A model generated the notes under the pieces. That model was not told the DNA's origin. It saw only the letters and a program-made list of their open reading frames with translations, and made no database searches. Positions 1-9,497 of a stretch of 64,000 nt of DNA are shown in pieces. The stretch covers positions 1 through 64,000 of the forward strand of contig JAJRQB010000065.1 in assembly GCA_024280485.1 (NCBI GenBank), in the 5' to 3' direction. Position 1 is the first letter of the stretch. Each line of letters starts with the position of its first letter. Source of the stretch: Deltaproteobacteria bacterium (GTDB taxonomy: Bacteria; Desulfobacterota; Desulfuromonadia; Desulfuromonadales; Geopsychrobacteraceae). Both the position numbers and the translations under genes were made by a program.

Positions 1-1914
1 GCTGTTACCGAACTGTTCGATGGCTGTTTCTTCATCGGGGTTGCTCATGAAGTTGACAAAGCGTTGGAGTATTGCCGGATCAAAGGCGAGTATTTCACCC
101 AATGTCTTGCGATAATTAGCATTGTCTTCGCGCTTAAGCATGTTCATGAACGCGCTGTTGTAGACACGATGCATGCCGAGGGTGCGGACAAAATAACCCT
201 CCATCAGCCAGAAAGCTTCGGCGACCAGAAGGGTGTCCGGCTGTTCTGCCTTGATTCTTTCGACGACCTCGCGCCAGAATTCAACGGGGAAAAAATGGTT
301 GAACTCTGAATCATTCATTGCCGAGGCACTACGCGACGGAACTCCTTCACCGCCGTCAGGGAGCGGATACCAGAGACGTTGAAAATGCTTTTTTGCCAGT
401 GTCATCGCAGCATCGAAGCGGATGATACCGAAGCGTTTTGCTGCTTCGAGGATGACCCCGATCATCGCTTCACGGACTTCCGGGAGCAGGAAGTTGAGTT
501 GAGCGGTATCGTTCCATGGCAGATGTGTGCCGTCATTGCCGTGGTAGATGTAGCGTACTTGTCCAGAGTGCCGTTCGCGGAGCCTGAAAACGACTGCTGC
601 TTCGCTGTGGTCGTAGTATCCATCCTCGATCTGGATGCATCTGCGATCATCCCCACTCAGGTCGCTGCCAGTGAATCTATAGCCTGGGTAGGGTGGATTT
701 GCAGTCTGAATGAACCAGTCGGGATGCTGGCGAACCCACTGACTGTCGATTCCGGTGTGGTTGGTTACGACGTCGCAAGCCAGATGGATGCCACGGAGTT
801 GACAGCGTGCTTTGAGATTATCCAAAGCAGCATCTCCGCCTAGTTCATCGGCAATCCGATAGTCATGGATGGCATAGGCAGAGGCTGAAACATGATGTTT
901 ACCATGCAGATGTTTGATTCGCCGAGAGGCCTCAGAACGCTGCCAGATGCCGATCAGCCAGAGTCCTGTGAAGCCAAAGTTGCGTAATTCATCAAGTTCT
1001 TCATCGGGAATTTGGTCGAGCCGGTGTATCTCGCGGCCATAGCGTTCAGACAATTGATGCAGCCAGATAAAGATTGCTTTAGCCAGCATGACAGTTCGGG
1101 GCATCCAGTCTCGATCCGGGGTGAAGTTCGCGACTTCGCTGTCGACAATGAAGCCGGGAATGTTCGGAGAAGGCTCGCCAGCGGGGCCACGTTGGTGCAG
1201 CTCATCCTGACGCAGGGCAATTGCTGAATCAATCTGCGCCAAGAGATCTGCTGGTAGAAGGCTTCCCCAGTTTTGGCGCAGAAAAGTTAATTGAGCCTCC
1301 AAATTGTCAGGAGCTGCAGCGAGCGGTTCTTTCAACAGCTCGAGCAGTGATTTACTCCCGAACTCACCAGAGATCGTTGGGACATGTTGACCGATCTGCA
1401 GCAGAATCTGATCAAAAGGATGACTGTTCTGTAGACTGTTTAGCTCTTCTCTGAAAAGACTGCGCCCATCGCGCAAGGCATGGTTGGTCGATTGCAAACT
1501 CAGGAGGCAGAGTTCGACAACAAAAAAGTCAATGCTGGATGGGTGGTTATCTGCAAGGGTCGCTGCGGTTTCATCCTTCTCTCTTGGTGCCACCGGAAAG
1601 CGTAGCAGGAGATCCATACAGATCTCATGCAGTGGGACTTGTAGCGTTTTGGGAAGATTTAGTTGGTGTTGTTCGAGATATCGCCTGCCCAAAATCTGCA
1701 GGATGCGATTCAAAACGCTCCAGAGCTGAAGCTCTCCAGCGGTCAACGGGGCACTGGTTGTGCGGTGCAACTCTGTTGCCGTCAACTGGCGCAGGTAGAA
1801 GAGTTTTTCGGCATCTGGCGACAGTAGGGCGTCATTCAACTCAAGGCGATTCCAGCTATTGTATCCACACTGGAAGCCGAGCGGGTAAAGCTGTTCTCTT
1901 AGTGTTTTTTGCAT
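1..1914 (-). CDS. GH13 alpha-amylase-family glycoside hydrolase (C-terminal part outside window)
   Basis: The frame is open for 638 codons from ATG at 1914 to the window edge, so the C-terminus is missing. GH13 regions are visible: region I CDVVTNHTG, region II IIRFDAA, region III LLVAEAFW with the acid/base Glu, and region IV FMSNPDEE, where the usual NHD reads NPD. A long N-terminal domain of about 330 residues precedes the barrel. GH13 enzymes cleave or transfer alpha-glucosidic bonds, so a role in glycogen or maltodextrin turnover is likely. It is the last visible gene of a minus-strand operon and starts 10 nt after the galT-like stop. The exact substrate cannot be read from the sequence. 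Confidence 0.88.
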   Translation of the reverse strand, partial: MQKTLREQLYPLGFQCGYNSWNRLELNDALLSPDAEKLFYLRQLTATELHRTTSAPLTAGELQLWSVLNRILQILGRRYLEQHQLNLPKTLQVPLHEICMDLLLRFPVAPREKDETAATLADNHPSSIDFFVVELCLLSLQSTNHALRDGRSLFREELNSLQNSHPFDQILLQIGQHVPTISGEFGSKSLLELLKEPLAAAPDNLEAQLTFLRQNWGSLLPADLLAQIDSAIALRQDELHQRGPAGEPSPNIPGFIVDSEVANFTPDRDWMPRTVMLAKAIFIWLHQLSERYGREIHRLDQIPDEELDELRNFGFTGLWLIGIWQRSEASRRIKHLHGKHHVSASAYAIHDYRIADELGGDAALDNLKARCQLRGIHLACDVVTNHTGIDSQWVRQHPDWFIQTANPPYPGYRFTGSDLSGDDRRCIQIEDGYYDHSEAAVVFRLRERHSGQVRYIYHGNDGTHLPWNDTAQLNFLLPEVREAMIGVILEAAKRFGIIRFDAAMTLAKKHFQRLWYPLPDGGEGVPSRSASAMNDSEFNHFFPVEFWREVVERIKAEQPDTLLVAEAFWLMEGYFVRTLGMHRVYNSAFMNMLKREDNANYRKTLGEILAFDPAILQRFVNFMSNPDEETAIEQFGNS

Positions 1915-1924
1915 AATATCCACG

Positions 1925-2965
1925 TCAGCGCATCGACTCCATATCTGCATTGCGCAAGAATTCGGCAGCTTCTTCGGGAGGAGTTGGATTCATGTGAAAG
2001 CCGGTACCCCACTCGAAGCCGGCGACCTTGGTCAGTTTTGGGACAAGTTCAATGTGCCAGTGGTAATCAAAGGGGAGGGAACCCCAATAACCGGGCCGTC
2101 CTTTGCGCAGATGCATCGGTGGGGCCGTGTGCAGAATGAAGCTGTAAGGGGGGTCGCGCAGTACAGCGCGCAGCCTTTTCAGGGTGTCACTTAAGGCATC
2201 ACCCAGGGCTAGAAGCTGCTGGTCTGTCTGCGCGGTAAAATCATGACAGTGGTGCAGTGGAACGATGAATAGTTCAAAGGGGAAGCTAGAGGCGTATGGC
2301 GCATAAACCAGGATATTGCCATCATCACGCACCACCCGAGTCTTCTCCTGACGCTCCTGATGAATCAAATCACAGATCAGACAACGTTCCTTGTGCTGAT
2401 AATAGTCGCGACAGATCTCCAGCTCGGTTGAGATCATCGGCGGAATCAGAGGGACAGCGATCAATTGCGAGTGAGAATGGGGGACGTTGGCTGCGGCTTC
2501 GATGCCATGATTCTTAAAAGCGAACAGGTAGCGGAAGCGGACATCATTGCGCAGGTCGATCATCCGTTCCCGAAAGGCTTTAAATACCTCTGCGATCTCA
2601 ACACCATTGAGATCTGCCATGTCGCGTTCGTGATCAGGGTGTTCGATGATTATTTCATGGGCACCAATGCCGTTCATCCGGTCGTAGAGACCATGAGCCT
2701 GGCTGTCGAGATCCCCTTCGATCTGCAGGACGGGGAACTTGTTGGGAATAACCCGGACCTGCCAGCCCGGCTGATTCGCAGTGCTGCCGTTGGGACGACT
2801 GGCATAAATTTCGGGTGGTGTTTTGTGCTCTTTGCCATAACAAAAAGGGCAGGCTGTGACGGATAGCTTCTCACGCGGAGCGAGAAAGTCCGTTGGTCTG
2901 CGACCTCGACTTTCAGTGATGATCGACCAGTTTGCCTTAAGTGGATCCCATCGCAGTTCAGACAC
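1925..2965 (-). CDS. galT: Galactose-1-phosphate uridylyltransferase family protein
   Basis: The 346-residue protein has the GalT/HIT fold signatures: a CPFC metal-binding pair near the N-terminus (ACPFCYGKEHKTPPE), NKFPVLQ, HEIIIEHPDHE, the active-site motif VPHSHSQ (usually HPHSQ) and a second CLIC pair. GalT enzymes exchange hexose-1-phosphate and UMP between UDP-glucose and galactose-1-phosphate. Some bacterial relatives beside glycogen genes act as ADP-glucose phosphorylases, which is an alternative here because GH57 and GH13 genes flank it. The start is GTG at 2965, with AAAGGG seven bases upstream. Confidence 0.88.
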   Translation of the reverse strand: MSELRWDPLKANWSIITESRGRRPTDFLAPREKLSVTACPFCYGKEHKTPPEIYASRPNGSTANQPGWQVRVIPNKFPVLQIEGDLDSQAHGLYDRMNGIGAHEIIIEHPDHERDMADLNGVEIAEVFKAFRERMIDLRNDVRFRYLFAFKNHGIEAAANVPHSHSQLIAVPLIPPMISTELEICRDYYQHKERCLICDLIHQERQEKTRVVRDDGNILVYAPYASSFPFELFIVPLHHCHDFTAQTDQQLLALGDALSDTLKRLRAVLRDPPYSFILHTAPPMHLRKGRPGYWGSLPFDYHWHIELVPKLTKVAGFEWGTGFHMNPTPPEEAAEFLRNADMESMR

Positions 2966-3016
2966 GTTATAACCCTTTCGTTAATACAAATGCTTTTAGC
3001 TTTAAAACGGACGAGA

Positions 3017-5134
3017 TCATATGGTCCAGTTCTCCTCGTCAAGAGAAGCACCCCGAAAAATAAGTGGAGCATCTCCTTCGCCCGGCCAGCGTCCGTTGGT
3101 TCGGCCACCTTTGACACAGCAACAGAAAAGACGCAATTCATCGTTCTCTTTCAGTTTTAACAACTTTAGGGGTGCTGCTAACTCAAGAATCGAACCGCGT
3201 GCAGCAGTTCCTTCGCCGATATGATTATCGTCCTGGAACAGTTCGAGACGATTACTTTGTGGGTGCCAGCGTAGACACAGGTTTCTGGTGCCGTGGAGAT
3301 AAATTTCGAAACGACCCTCTTTTCCGTAGAGTTGATCGAGGATACTAACTTCGTCGATGCGAAAATAGAGCGCCTGATCGTCGTAGCCGTAGTAAAGCTT
3401 TTGCAGGCCTTTTTGCGCAGAATGCATAGCGCCAGCTGCGGCCAGATCTATCTCTCCCGCAGCGAGCCATTCGAAGTAATCGTTGAGTTTGCCGTCGATT
3501 TGTGGAGTAAAACGTTCCTTTGGTTCGCAGCTTGCTGTTTGTCCCAGTTGCGGCTTGATCGGTTGTTGCAGGCTGGCAGGTGCTGCGAGTCCGCTCAGGT
3601 GGTAGAGACCTTCAAGGTGACTGCGGAATAGCCGATCGAAGATGCTGGCCTGTGCTGTCTGGTGCTCGTCACCGAACCACCAGAACCAGTCACTCCCCTC
3701 TGCACGGAGCAGCTCGCGAAGCTGTTCATTCGGTAGTTTATCCGGGCTATCGAGTGCTCGTACCACTTGATCATTCAGACAGTCACGGCGGGCAGCTGCC
3801 AACAGTTCCCAGGCATGGTTCTCTTCTGGATGCCCGATCCAGGTGGTGAAGTCAGAGCGGATCCAGGACCCGGCGGCCAGCCTCTCCAGTGGTTGTGGGG
3901 TGCTATTTTCAACTGCTTGGCCAACGGTACAGAGTTCAAAAGCAGGATTGTCGAGCAACTTACGGTAGAGTAAACTCAAGAAAGGGTAGCCATTGTCGAC
4001 ATAGCGTTCCCAGCAGTTTTCCCCATCAAGGATGATCGACACCACCCCGTCCGGAGCTTGAGTGGAAATTTTCATCAAGCGCTGAAGAATATCTGCAACG
4101 GCGTCTTCTGCGCTCCAGTCGGCATAGAGAAAACCGATCCGATCCGAGATCTCACGATCTCTAAAGACCATTGGCAGATCGGCATAACTGTAGACCTGAT
4201 AGAGGTCTTTGCGATTTTGTAGCCCCTGAGGAAGGCTGCGTGCAAGGATTCCTTCGTCACTGGCTGCCCACAGAACTTTCTCTTCGCTGAGGAGTTGTAT
4301 CGCCTCCTCACTGACTGCTCCCTCAGCTGGCCAGATACCTCGCGGTCGAGTTCCCAGCAACTGGTTGCCAGTCCGCAGCCCTTCCCGCACCTGTAAACGC
4401 GCGTCTTCGGGGTGATGGAAGTCGGTTAATGGCAGAGGCAACCCAGGGCTTGGTTCGCTGGCGCGACGCAGTTCACAAAGCAGGGGTAGAATCGGATGTG
4501 CATAGGGAGTCAGTGAAATTTCGATCTGCCCCGTCGCTTCAAGTTCGGCATGCCGGTCGATAATTCGTGCCACCTCGGTGTCGCAAATGGTGAAGAGTCG
4601 TGCCTTGTCTTCTTCACTGAAGTTCTCACCACGATGTATCAGTTCGGTCAGGAACGGCTCCTTTTTTCGTAGAAGATAGCCGGTCCAACTTAATAGAAAC
4701 CAGACCTGCAGGTCGCGCAGTTCTTGTGCTGAAAAATTCGACGCTGTTGCGATCGGATCAAGACCTCTTTTCTGACGCAGTTGACGATAGCGAGGGTAGG
4801 GAGCCAGGTGTCGTTGATCGTTGACAGAAAAGAAATGTTCAAGGAGGAAAGCCTGTTCTGAGGGGTCGAGGTTTTCCGCGGTTTTCCGTGCCAGTTCGAG
4901 CCAGCTGTCGGCATCTTCACCGCGACGATAGCGGTCCAGTTGCTCAAGCAGGGTCGGGACCAGATTGATAGTTACAGGCGCCTGACACTCGGCCACCGTT
5001 TCGAGCATTTCACCGTAATCCTTGACCGCGTGAAGCCAGGTCCAGGGGAGCAAGGTGCGGCCACTGATCGGGTCACGGTAGTCAGGCTGATGCATGTGCC
5101 AGAGGATGGCAACCTTCAGCCGTGCGTCACTCAT
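3017..5134 (-). CDS. Glycoside hydrolase family 57 protein
   Basis: The N-terminal motif VAILWHMHQPDY is the GH57 region-1 signature. GIWPAEGAVS (Glu about residue 271) fits the nucleophile region and ILDGENCWERY lies about 100 residues later. About 290 further residues form a C-terminal beta-rich domain. GH57 enzymes include alpha-amylases, amylopullulanases and branching enzymes acting on alpha-glucans. The chosen ATG at 5134 overlaps the TGA of the upstream gene (ATGA), with AAGGA 12 bases upstream. An in-frame ATG at 5158 would add eight residues and lies deeper in the upstream gene. Cytosolic, since no signal peptide is seen. Confidence 0.88.
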   Translation of the reverse strand: MSDARLKVAILWHMHQPDYRDPISGRTLLPWTWLHAVKDYGEMLETVAECQAPVTINLVPTLLEQLDRYRRGEDADSWLELARKTAENLDPSEQAFLLEHFFSVNDQRHLAPYPRYRQLRQKRGLDPIATASNFSAQELRDLQVWFLLSWTGYLLRKKEPFLTELIHRGENFSEEDKARLFTICDTEVARIIDRHAELEATGQIEISLTPYAHPILPLLCELRRASEPSPGLPLPLTDFHHPEDARLQVREGLRTGNQLLGTRPRGIWPAEGAVSEEAIQLLSEEKVLWAASDEGILARSLPQGLQNRKDLYQVYSYADLPMVFRDREISDRIGFLYADWSAEDAVADILQRLMKISTQAPDGVVSIILDGENCWERYVDNGYPFLSLLYRKLLDNPAFELCTVGQAVENSTPQPLERLAAGSWIRSDFTTWIGHPEENHAWELLAAARRDCLNDQVVRALDSPDKLPNEQLRELLRAEGSDWFWWFGDEHQTAQASIFDRLFRSHLEGLYHLSGLAAPASLQQPIKPQLGQTASCEPKERFTPQIDGKLNDYFEWLAAGEIDLAAAGAMHSAQKGLQKLYYGYDDQALYFRIDEVSILDQLYGKEGRFEIYLHGTRNLCLRWHPQSNRLELFQDDNHIGEGTAARGSILELAAPLKLLKLKENDELRLFCCCVKGGRTNGRWPGEGDAPLIFRGASLDEENWTI

Positions 5135-7641
5135 TTGTTTTGTAATTCCTTCTGCCATGTCTCAACTTTGATGCGATATTCGTTGAGCAGCGCTTCGGCC
5201 TGTTGTCGGGTTTTTGCTTCGGCCCGTAAGTGGACTAATGGATGGTAAGGGTCAGGAACGACAAGTACCCACCCCTGCTCCAGATTAACCTTGACCCCGT
5301 CGATAAAGGTAGTCTGCAGGTCCGCCGCCGCTTCGTTCATCAGCCGCATGACTCCGCCTTTTTGTTCCCAGCTACAAGGGAGCTGAAGGCTCAGGTAGCT
5401 GTCGAACTTCAAGCGGCTACGGGCGCTGCTGATGCTGCGTTTTTGTCGGCTTAGTAATTCCAGAAGATGGGCAATGCTGAACATCCCATCGAAGTGAGGT
5501 TGAAACCGTGGGAAAATCAGACGACGTTCCAGATCTGCCGCCATGATCGTATTGTTTTTTTGTGCCGCCATCCCCAGAGAGCGGCCATCACCTTTCGTCC
5601 ACTCTGTCGCTATCCCTCGTTCGGTCGCCATGCGCTCTATACTTTCGGGCGCTGCAATCGGCAACACAATCTGGCCGGATTTTTCGGGTTCTTCAAGTAT
5701 GGTGAACAGGGCGATTGTTTCAACCTCACTGAGAGGCACTCCCAGATCATCAAGGTAGATTGCTCTCTCTCCGGAAGGACCGATCATGAATCCGGCAGTC
5801 GCTTGCAGAGTGACGATGATCCGACCCAATTGATCCAGGCGGGCAATAATTTCTTCAGGAGAGGGAGGCAATTGAGTTTCATCGACATGTGAGTTGAGCT
5901 CGATGACCTCGCATCCGAGATCATTGAGCAGACCCGGCAGGACATCGGCAGCAGGCGAATGGTTAAGATCGACGACAACACGTGGACGACTGGCAGAGAT
6001 TAAATCCTTATCGAGCGCGCGCAGGAAACCTTCACAATAATAATTAGAGATATTCGGTAATTCAGAGATCGTCCCCGGTTCGGAAAAATGGACCCGGCGG
6101 AAATTTTCCTTGAAGAATATTCGTTCGATAGCCTTGGCGCTGTTCGATGAGATCTCGTGCCCCTGTTCATCGAAAAAAACGATCTCTGTCACTGAGGCAT
6201 CGTGATCAGATTGGCGAAAATGGACACCGCCGACTTCGCCGAAGGTGGTTAGTTTGTAGCGTAAAATTGGGACCGGGAGACGTTTGACATCGCGGACGTT
6301 GATGCCAGCCGACATCAAGCCGCCGACGAAACTACGCTTGAGCATGCGTGAGGCACGGAAGGCATCGCGCCCGCTCAGAATATATGCACCTTTCGGCAAA
6401 GTTGAACCGTAGGCCGCACCAAGTTTGGCGGCAAATTCGGGAGTCAACTCGATATTGGTTAGTCCTTTGACCAGCGCTCCTTCAAAGAGACTCTTGCGCC
6501 AGACTTCGCCCCAAATCAGATTGCCTGTGACGATTGAACCCGCCTCAATGATCTTGTTGGGCCAGACCTTTACATCGGCATTGAGTTGGGCATGTTTGCC
6601 GATCGTTGAATGGTCGCCGATTACGGTCCCAGGCTTTAGAGTTGCACCTTTTCCGATTTTTACGCTGCTGCCAATAACTGCACCATCAAGTTTGGCCCCG
6701 GCTTTGACGAAGACGTTATCCCAGAGGACACAGTCGTTGAGCTCGACGTCGTCTTCAATGACACAGTTGCGTCCAATGACCGTATTTTTAAGGCTGGCTC
6801 GACCCAGGATGCGACTGTTATCGCCGATCAGGACAGTTCCGCTGAACTTGGCCTTTTGTGGCTCGATCGCACCCGCCTCTTCGCCGAGATAGAGTCCTTT
6901 GTTCTTGTCAGCTTTCTCGGTGATTTCAACCTTGAATTTTCCGGAGCAGAGGTCACGACTGGCGTTGAGATATGCATCGGTATGGCCGATGTCGGCCCAA
7001 TACCCTTGGAGGGTGAATCCGAACAGGGGGGCATCATTGGCCAACATTGTTGGGAAAATATCCTTTGACCAGTCACGGTTTTCTCCCTCAGGGATGAGGT
7101 CCAGCACTTCGGGCTCAAGAATGTAGATGCCGGTGTTGATCGTATCGGAAAAGACTTCGCCCCAGTCAGGTTTTTCAAGGAACTTGGTGATGCGACCTTC
7201 ATTGTCTGTGATCACCACGCCAAACTGCAGGGGATCAGCGACCGGTGTCAGAGCAAGAGTCGCCTGGGCTTGTTTCTGTTCGTGGAAGTTGAGCGCCTTG
7301 CTCAGGTCGAAGTCGGTCAGCAGATCACCGCTAATGATCATAAAGCGTTCGTCGAGGTGTTTTGCCGCAGCTTTGACTGCGCCTGCGGTTCCAAAATCAT
7401 CGAGTGGAGTGACATAGGTGATGCTGACGCCAAACTCACTGCCATCACCAAAAAAATGCCGGATTGTTTCCGGTTGATGGTAGAGCAACATAATCAGTTC
7501 GGTGATGTCGTGGCGTTTGAGGAGGTCGACGATATGTAACATGATTGGCCGGTTAAATATCGGGACCATAGGTTTTGGCAGGTTGATGGACAGGGGGTGC
7601 AGACGGGTACCAAAACCGCCGGCCATGATGACAGCTTTCAT
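5131..7641 (-). CDS. Sugar nucleotidyltransferase fused to a degenerate phosphohexomutase domain
   Basis: About 836 residues. Residues 1-235 form a nucleotidyltransferase domain (MKAVIMAGGFGTRLHPLS, then KPM), residues 250-390 a left-handed beta-helix with hexapeptide repeats (IGDNSRI, IGRNCVIEDDVEL), and the C-terminal half resembles phosphomannomutase/phosphoglucomutase. In that half the TASHNP-type phosphoserine loop is replaced by GGVHFRQSDHD and the DGDGDR metal loop by GPSGERA, so mutase activity is doubtful. It may make GDP-mannose or another NDP-sugar, with the C-terminal half as a regulatory or binding domain. The start at 7641 has AGGAG five bases upstream. The C-terminus overlaps the GH57 start. 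Confidence 0.9.
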   Translation of the reverse strand: MKAVIMAGGFGTRLHPLSINLPKPMVPIFNRPIMLHIVDLLKRHDITELIMLLYHQPETIRHFFGDGSEFGVSITYVTPLDDFGTAGAVKAAAKHLDERFMIISGDLLTDFDLSKALNFHEQKQAQATLALTPVADPLQFGVVITDNEGRITKFLEKPDWGEVFSDTINTGIYILEPEVLDLIPEGENRDWSKDIFPTMLANDAPLFGFTLQGYWADIGHTDAYLNASRDLCSGKFKVEITEKADKNKGLYLGEEAGAIEPQKAKFSGTVLIGDNSRILGRASLKNTVIGRNCVIEDDVELNDCVLWDNVFVKAGAKLDGAVIGSSVKIGKGATLKPGTVIGDHSTIGKHAQLNADVKVWPNKIIEAGSIVTGNLIWGEVWRKSLFEGALVKGLTNIELTPEFAAKLGAAYGSTLPKGAYILSGRDAFRASRMLKRSFVGGLMSAGINVRDVKRLPVPILRYKLTTFGEVGGVHFRQSDHDASVTEIVFFDEQGHEISSNSAKAIERIFFKENFRRVHFSEPGTISELPNISNYYCEGFLRALDKDLISASRPRVVVDLNHSPAADVLPGLLNDLGCEVIELNSHVDETQLPPSPEEIIARLDQLGRIIVTLQATAGFMIGPSGERAIYLDDLGVPLSEVETIALFTILEEPEKSGQIVLPIAAPESIERMATERGIATEWTKGDGRSLGMAAQKNNTIMAADLERRLIFPRFQPHFDGMFSIAHLLELLSRQKRSISSARSRLKFDSYLSLQLPCSWEQKGGVMRLMNEAAADLQTTFIDGVKVNLEQGWVLVVPDPYHPLVHLRAEAKTRQQAEALLNEYRIKVETWQKELQNK

Positions 7642-7703
7642 GCAAACTCCTAGAGTCAGGACAGTGTTGTGCAAACGGGAATGTTAATGAACGTCGGCTT
7701 GGT

Positions 7704-8063
7704 TCAGGCTTGCCGGGCCAATTGTCGGGAGATCTCTTGTTTCAGCTCGCTGAGATCAGAACTCTTAACGATGTAGGCATCGGCCAGCCAGGAAGAGAAA
7801 TCGTCTTTGTAGCAATTGTAGGCACTACATAGGATGACGGGCAGATTTTTTTGTTCCTGGACAATTTTTTGGAGCATCTCAAGGCCACTCTCCTGTTTGA
7901 TCTGAATGTCGAGTACGACCAGATCGATGTCGTGCGCTTCGAGGTGCTGGGCCGCTTCACTACAATTGGCCGCAGTTGCGACCTCATAGCCTTCGTCAGA
8001 GAACTCATCATGATAGAGAAGTCGCAAGGCGGGCTCGTCATCGACAAAAAGGATTTTTGCCAT
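7704..8063 (-). CDS. Single-domain response regulator
   Basis: The 119-residue protein is a receiver domain only: acidic pair FVDDE near residue 7, phospho-acceptor Asp in LVVLDIQ, and the Ser/Lys switch positions in CSAYN and VKSS. No output domain follows, so it probably acts by protein-protein contact or as a phosphate shuttle. ATG at 8063 has AGGAGA about six bases upstream; the TTG just before it is a less likely start. It is the first gene of the minus-strand glycan operon, 62 bases ahead of the nucleotidyltransferase. Its kinase partner is not evident. Confidence 0.9.
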   Translation of the reverse strand: MAKILFVDDEPALRLLYHDEFSDEGYEVATAANCSEAAQHLEAHDIDLVVLDIQIKQESGLEMLQKIVQEQKNLPVILCSAYNCYKDDFSSWLADAYIVKSSDLSELKQEISRQLARQA

Positions 8064-8214
8064 CAATTCTCTCCTAGGGTATCGGCAGTCAATTACAATA
8101 CAATCTCCACGAAACTATAACATGTGGGCGGTGAGGCGCAAAGATGCGGACCGGAATATTGACGAAATTAAATTGACCTTGATCCGTCCATGACTTCTTG
8201 ACATAGTGGCCGCC
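8064..8214. promoter_or_regulatory. Divergent intergenic region
   Basis: This 150-base gap separates the minus-strand glycan operon from the plus-strand radical SAM gene and must hold promoters for both. I could not assign convincing -35/-10 or sigma-54 elements. Confidence 0.4.
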
Positions 8215-9135
8215 ATGCGACGTAAAGCTTTTAATCTCTATTCGACTCACCTCAAGGCCCGTTTTGATGGTCGGGTACACAAGATCTCGATCGACGCCGG
8301 ATTTGGCTGTCCCAACCGTGAGGATGGTCGCGCAGGGCATGGCTGCCTTTTTTGCGCTCCAAGCGGGTCGGGATCGGTGGGGATCGAACGCAATGAGATC
8401 ATTGCTGTGCAGGTCGAAAATTCCAAGGCGTTGATGCGAAGAAAGTATCGGGCGAAATGGTTTATCGCTTACTTCCAGCCATTTTCAAATACCTTCGCGC
8501 CGGTTGATGTTTTGCGCGATCGTTACGATCAGGCGTTAGCCGTCGAAGATGTGGTCGGTCTGGCTGTTGGTACGCGACCCGATTGTTTATCGCCGCAAAT
8601 TGTTGATCTGCTCGCCGAATATGATCAGAGAAGTTACTTCTGGCTTGAGCTCGGGTTGCAGAGTATCCATGATGAAACCTTAAACTATCTGCAACGCGGC
8701 CATGACTATCAATGTTTTCTCGACAGTTACTATCAGGCCAAAGAAAGAGGTCTACGTGTTTGTGTCCATCTGATTCTGGGTCTACCGGGTGAGACTCGGG
8801 ATGAGGTTATGGCTACGGCCGACGAGATGGCGCGGCTAAAGGTAGATGGGGTCAAGTTGCATTTATTACATGTCCTCGAAGGAACGCCATTGGGGGATCT
8901 CTATAAACAGGGTCAGGTGCCGATGCTCGAAATGCAGGAGTATGTTGAGCTGGTCGTCGACTTTATCGAACGCTTGCCCCCGGAAACCTTAATTCAGCGC
9001 CTGACTGGCGACGGTCCGCGTAGTATCTTATTGGCGCCATTGTGGTCGATGAATAAGTGGGAAATCCTCAATGCCATCGATGCTGAACTAGAGCGCCGTG
9101 GAACATCACAAGGAGAACAGTACCTTTCAGTATGA
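8215..9135 (+). CDS. Radical SAM protein, YhcC family (TIGR01212-type)
   Basis: The N-terminus carries the family pattern GFGCPNRDG-like (here GFGCPNREDGRAGHGCLFC), giving a CX(n)CXXC set of cysteines that bind the 4Fe-4S cluster and SAM. The remaining motifs (WLELGLQS, HLILGLPGET, HLLHVLEGTP, RLTGDGP) match YhcC proteins. About 306 residues, normal for the family. Its reaction is not established; the relatives are related to Elp3-type radical SAM enzymes. An in-frame GTG at 8206 would add three residues. The ribosome-binding site is weak. It stands alone on the plus strand. Confidence 0.9.
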   Translation: MRRKAFNLYSTHLKARFDGRVHKISIDAGFGCPNREDGRAGHGCLFCAPSGSGSVGIERNEIIAVQVENSKALMRRKYRAKWFIAYFQPFSNTFAPVDVLRDRYDQALAVEDVVGLAVGTRPDCLSPQIVDLLAEYDQRSYFWLELGLQSIHDETLNYLQRGHDYQCFLDSYYQAKERGLRVCVHLILGLPGETRDEVMATADEMARLKVDGVKLHLLHVLEGTPLGDLYKQGQVPMLEMQEYVELVVDFIERLPPETLIQRLTGDGPRSILLAPLWSMNKWEILNAIDAELERRGTSQGEQYLSV

Positions 9136-9238
9136 TAAGGGTGTTAAATTTTAGAATATAGCTGGAGTGGTTTATATTTTGAAGGTAGTTGTTGGTACGC
9201 TCGAGAGTAGAGCTTTACTCGGTTGGGGCCTGAATGTT

Positions 9239-9364
9239 TCAGGATTTAACTGGAGCCGCAGCAATAGCTTGAGCTGGCGAGATCGGATCGATCGGCCCTC
9301 CCCAAGAGATCAATAGCAGTGACGCCCATAACAGGCAGACAAATAATAGTAAGAATCTAAACAT
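9239..9364 (-). CDS. Possible 41-residue single-span membrane peptide
   Basis: A small minus-strand frame encodes MFRFLLLFVCLLWASLLLIS, followed by a short Gly/Pro/Ala-rich tail. The profile is one hydrophobic helix or an uncleaved signal peptide. No good ribosome-binding site stands before the ATG and no homologue is recognised. It lies in a 690-base gap. It could be a chance frame or the 5' end of a lost secreted protein. Confidence 0.3.
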   Translation of the reverse strand: MFRFLLLFVCLLWASLLLISWGGPIDPISPAQAIAAAPVKS

Positions 9365-9497
9365 GGCGCGTAATCTAGCACTGCTAATCCTCTGAATCAA
9401 CAGAAGAAATCATTATCTTTCCTTATTTTTTAATCTGAAATATTTTTAATTTTCATCGGCTCGTCGCAAGGCGATTCCTTATGCTCCTCAGATTAAG
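9365..9497. other. Non-coding spacer without visible features
   Basis: AT-rich sequence between the small peptide frame and the transporter relic. No coding, RNA or repeat signal was recognised. Confidence 0.4.
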
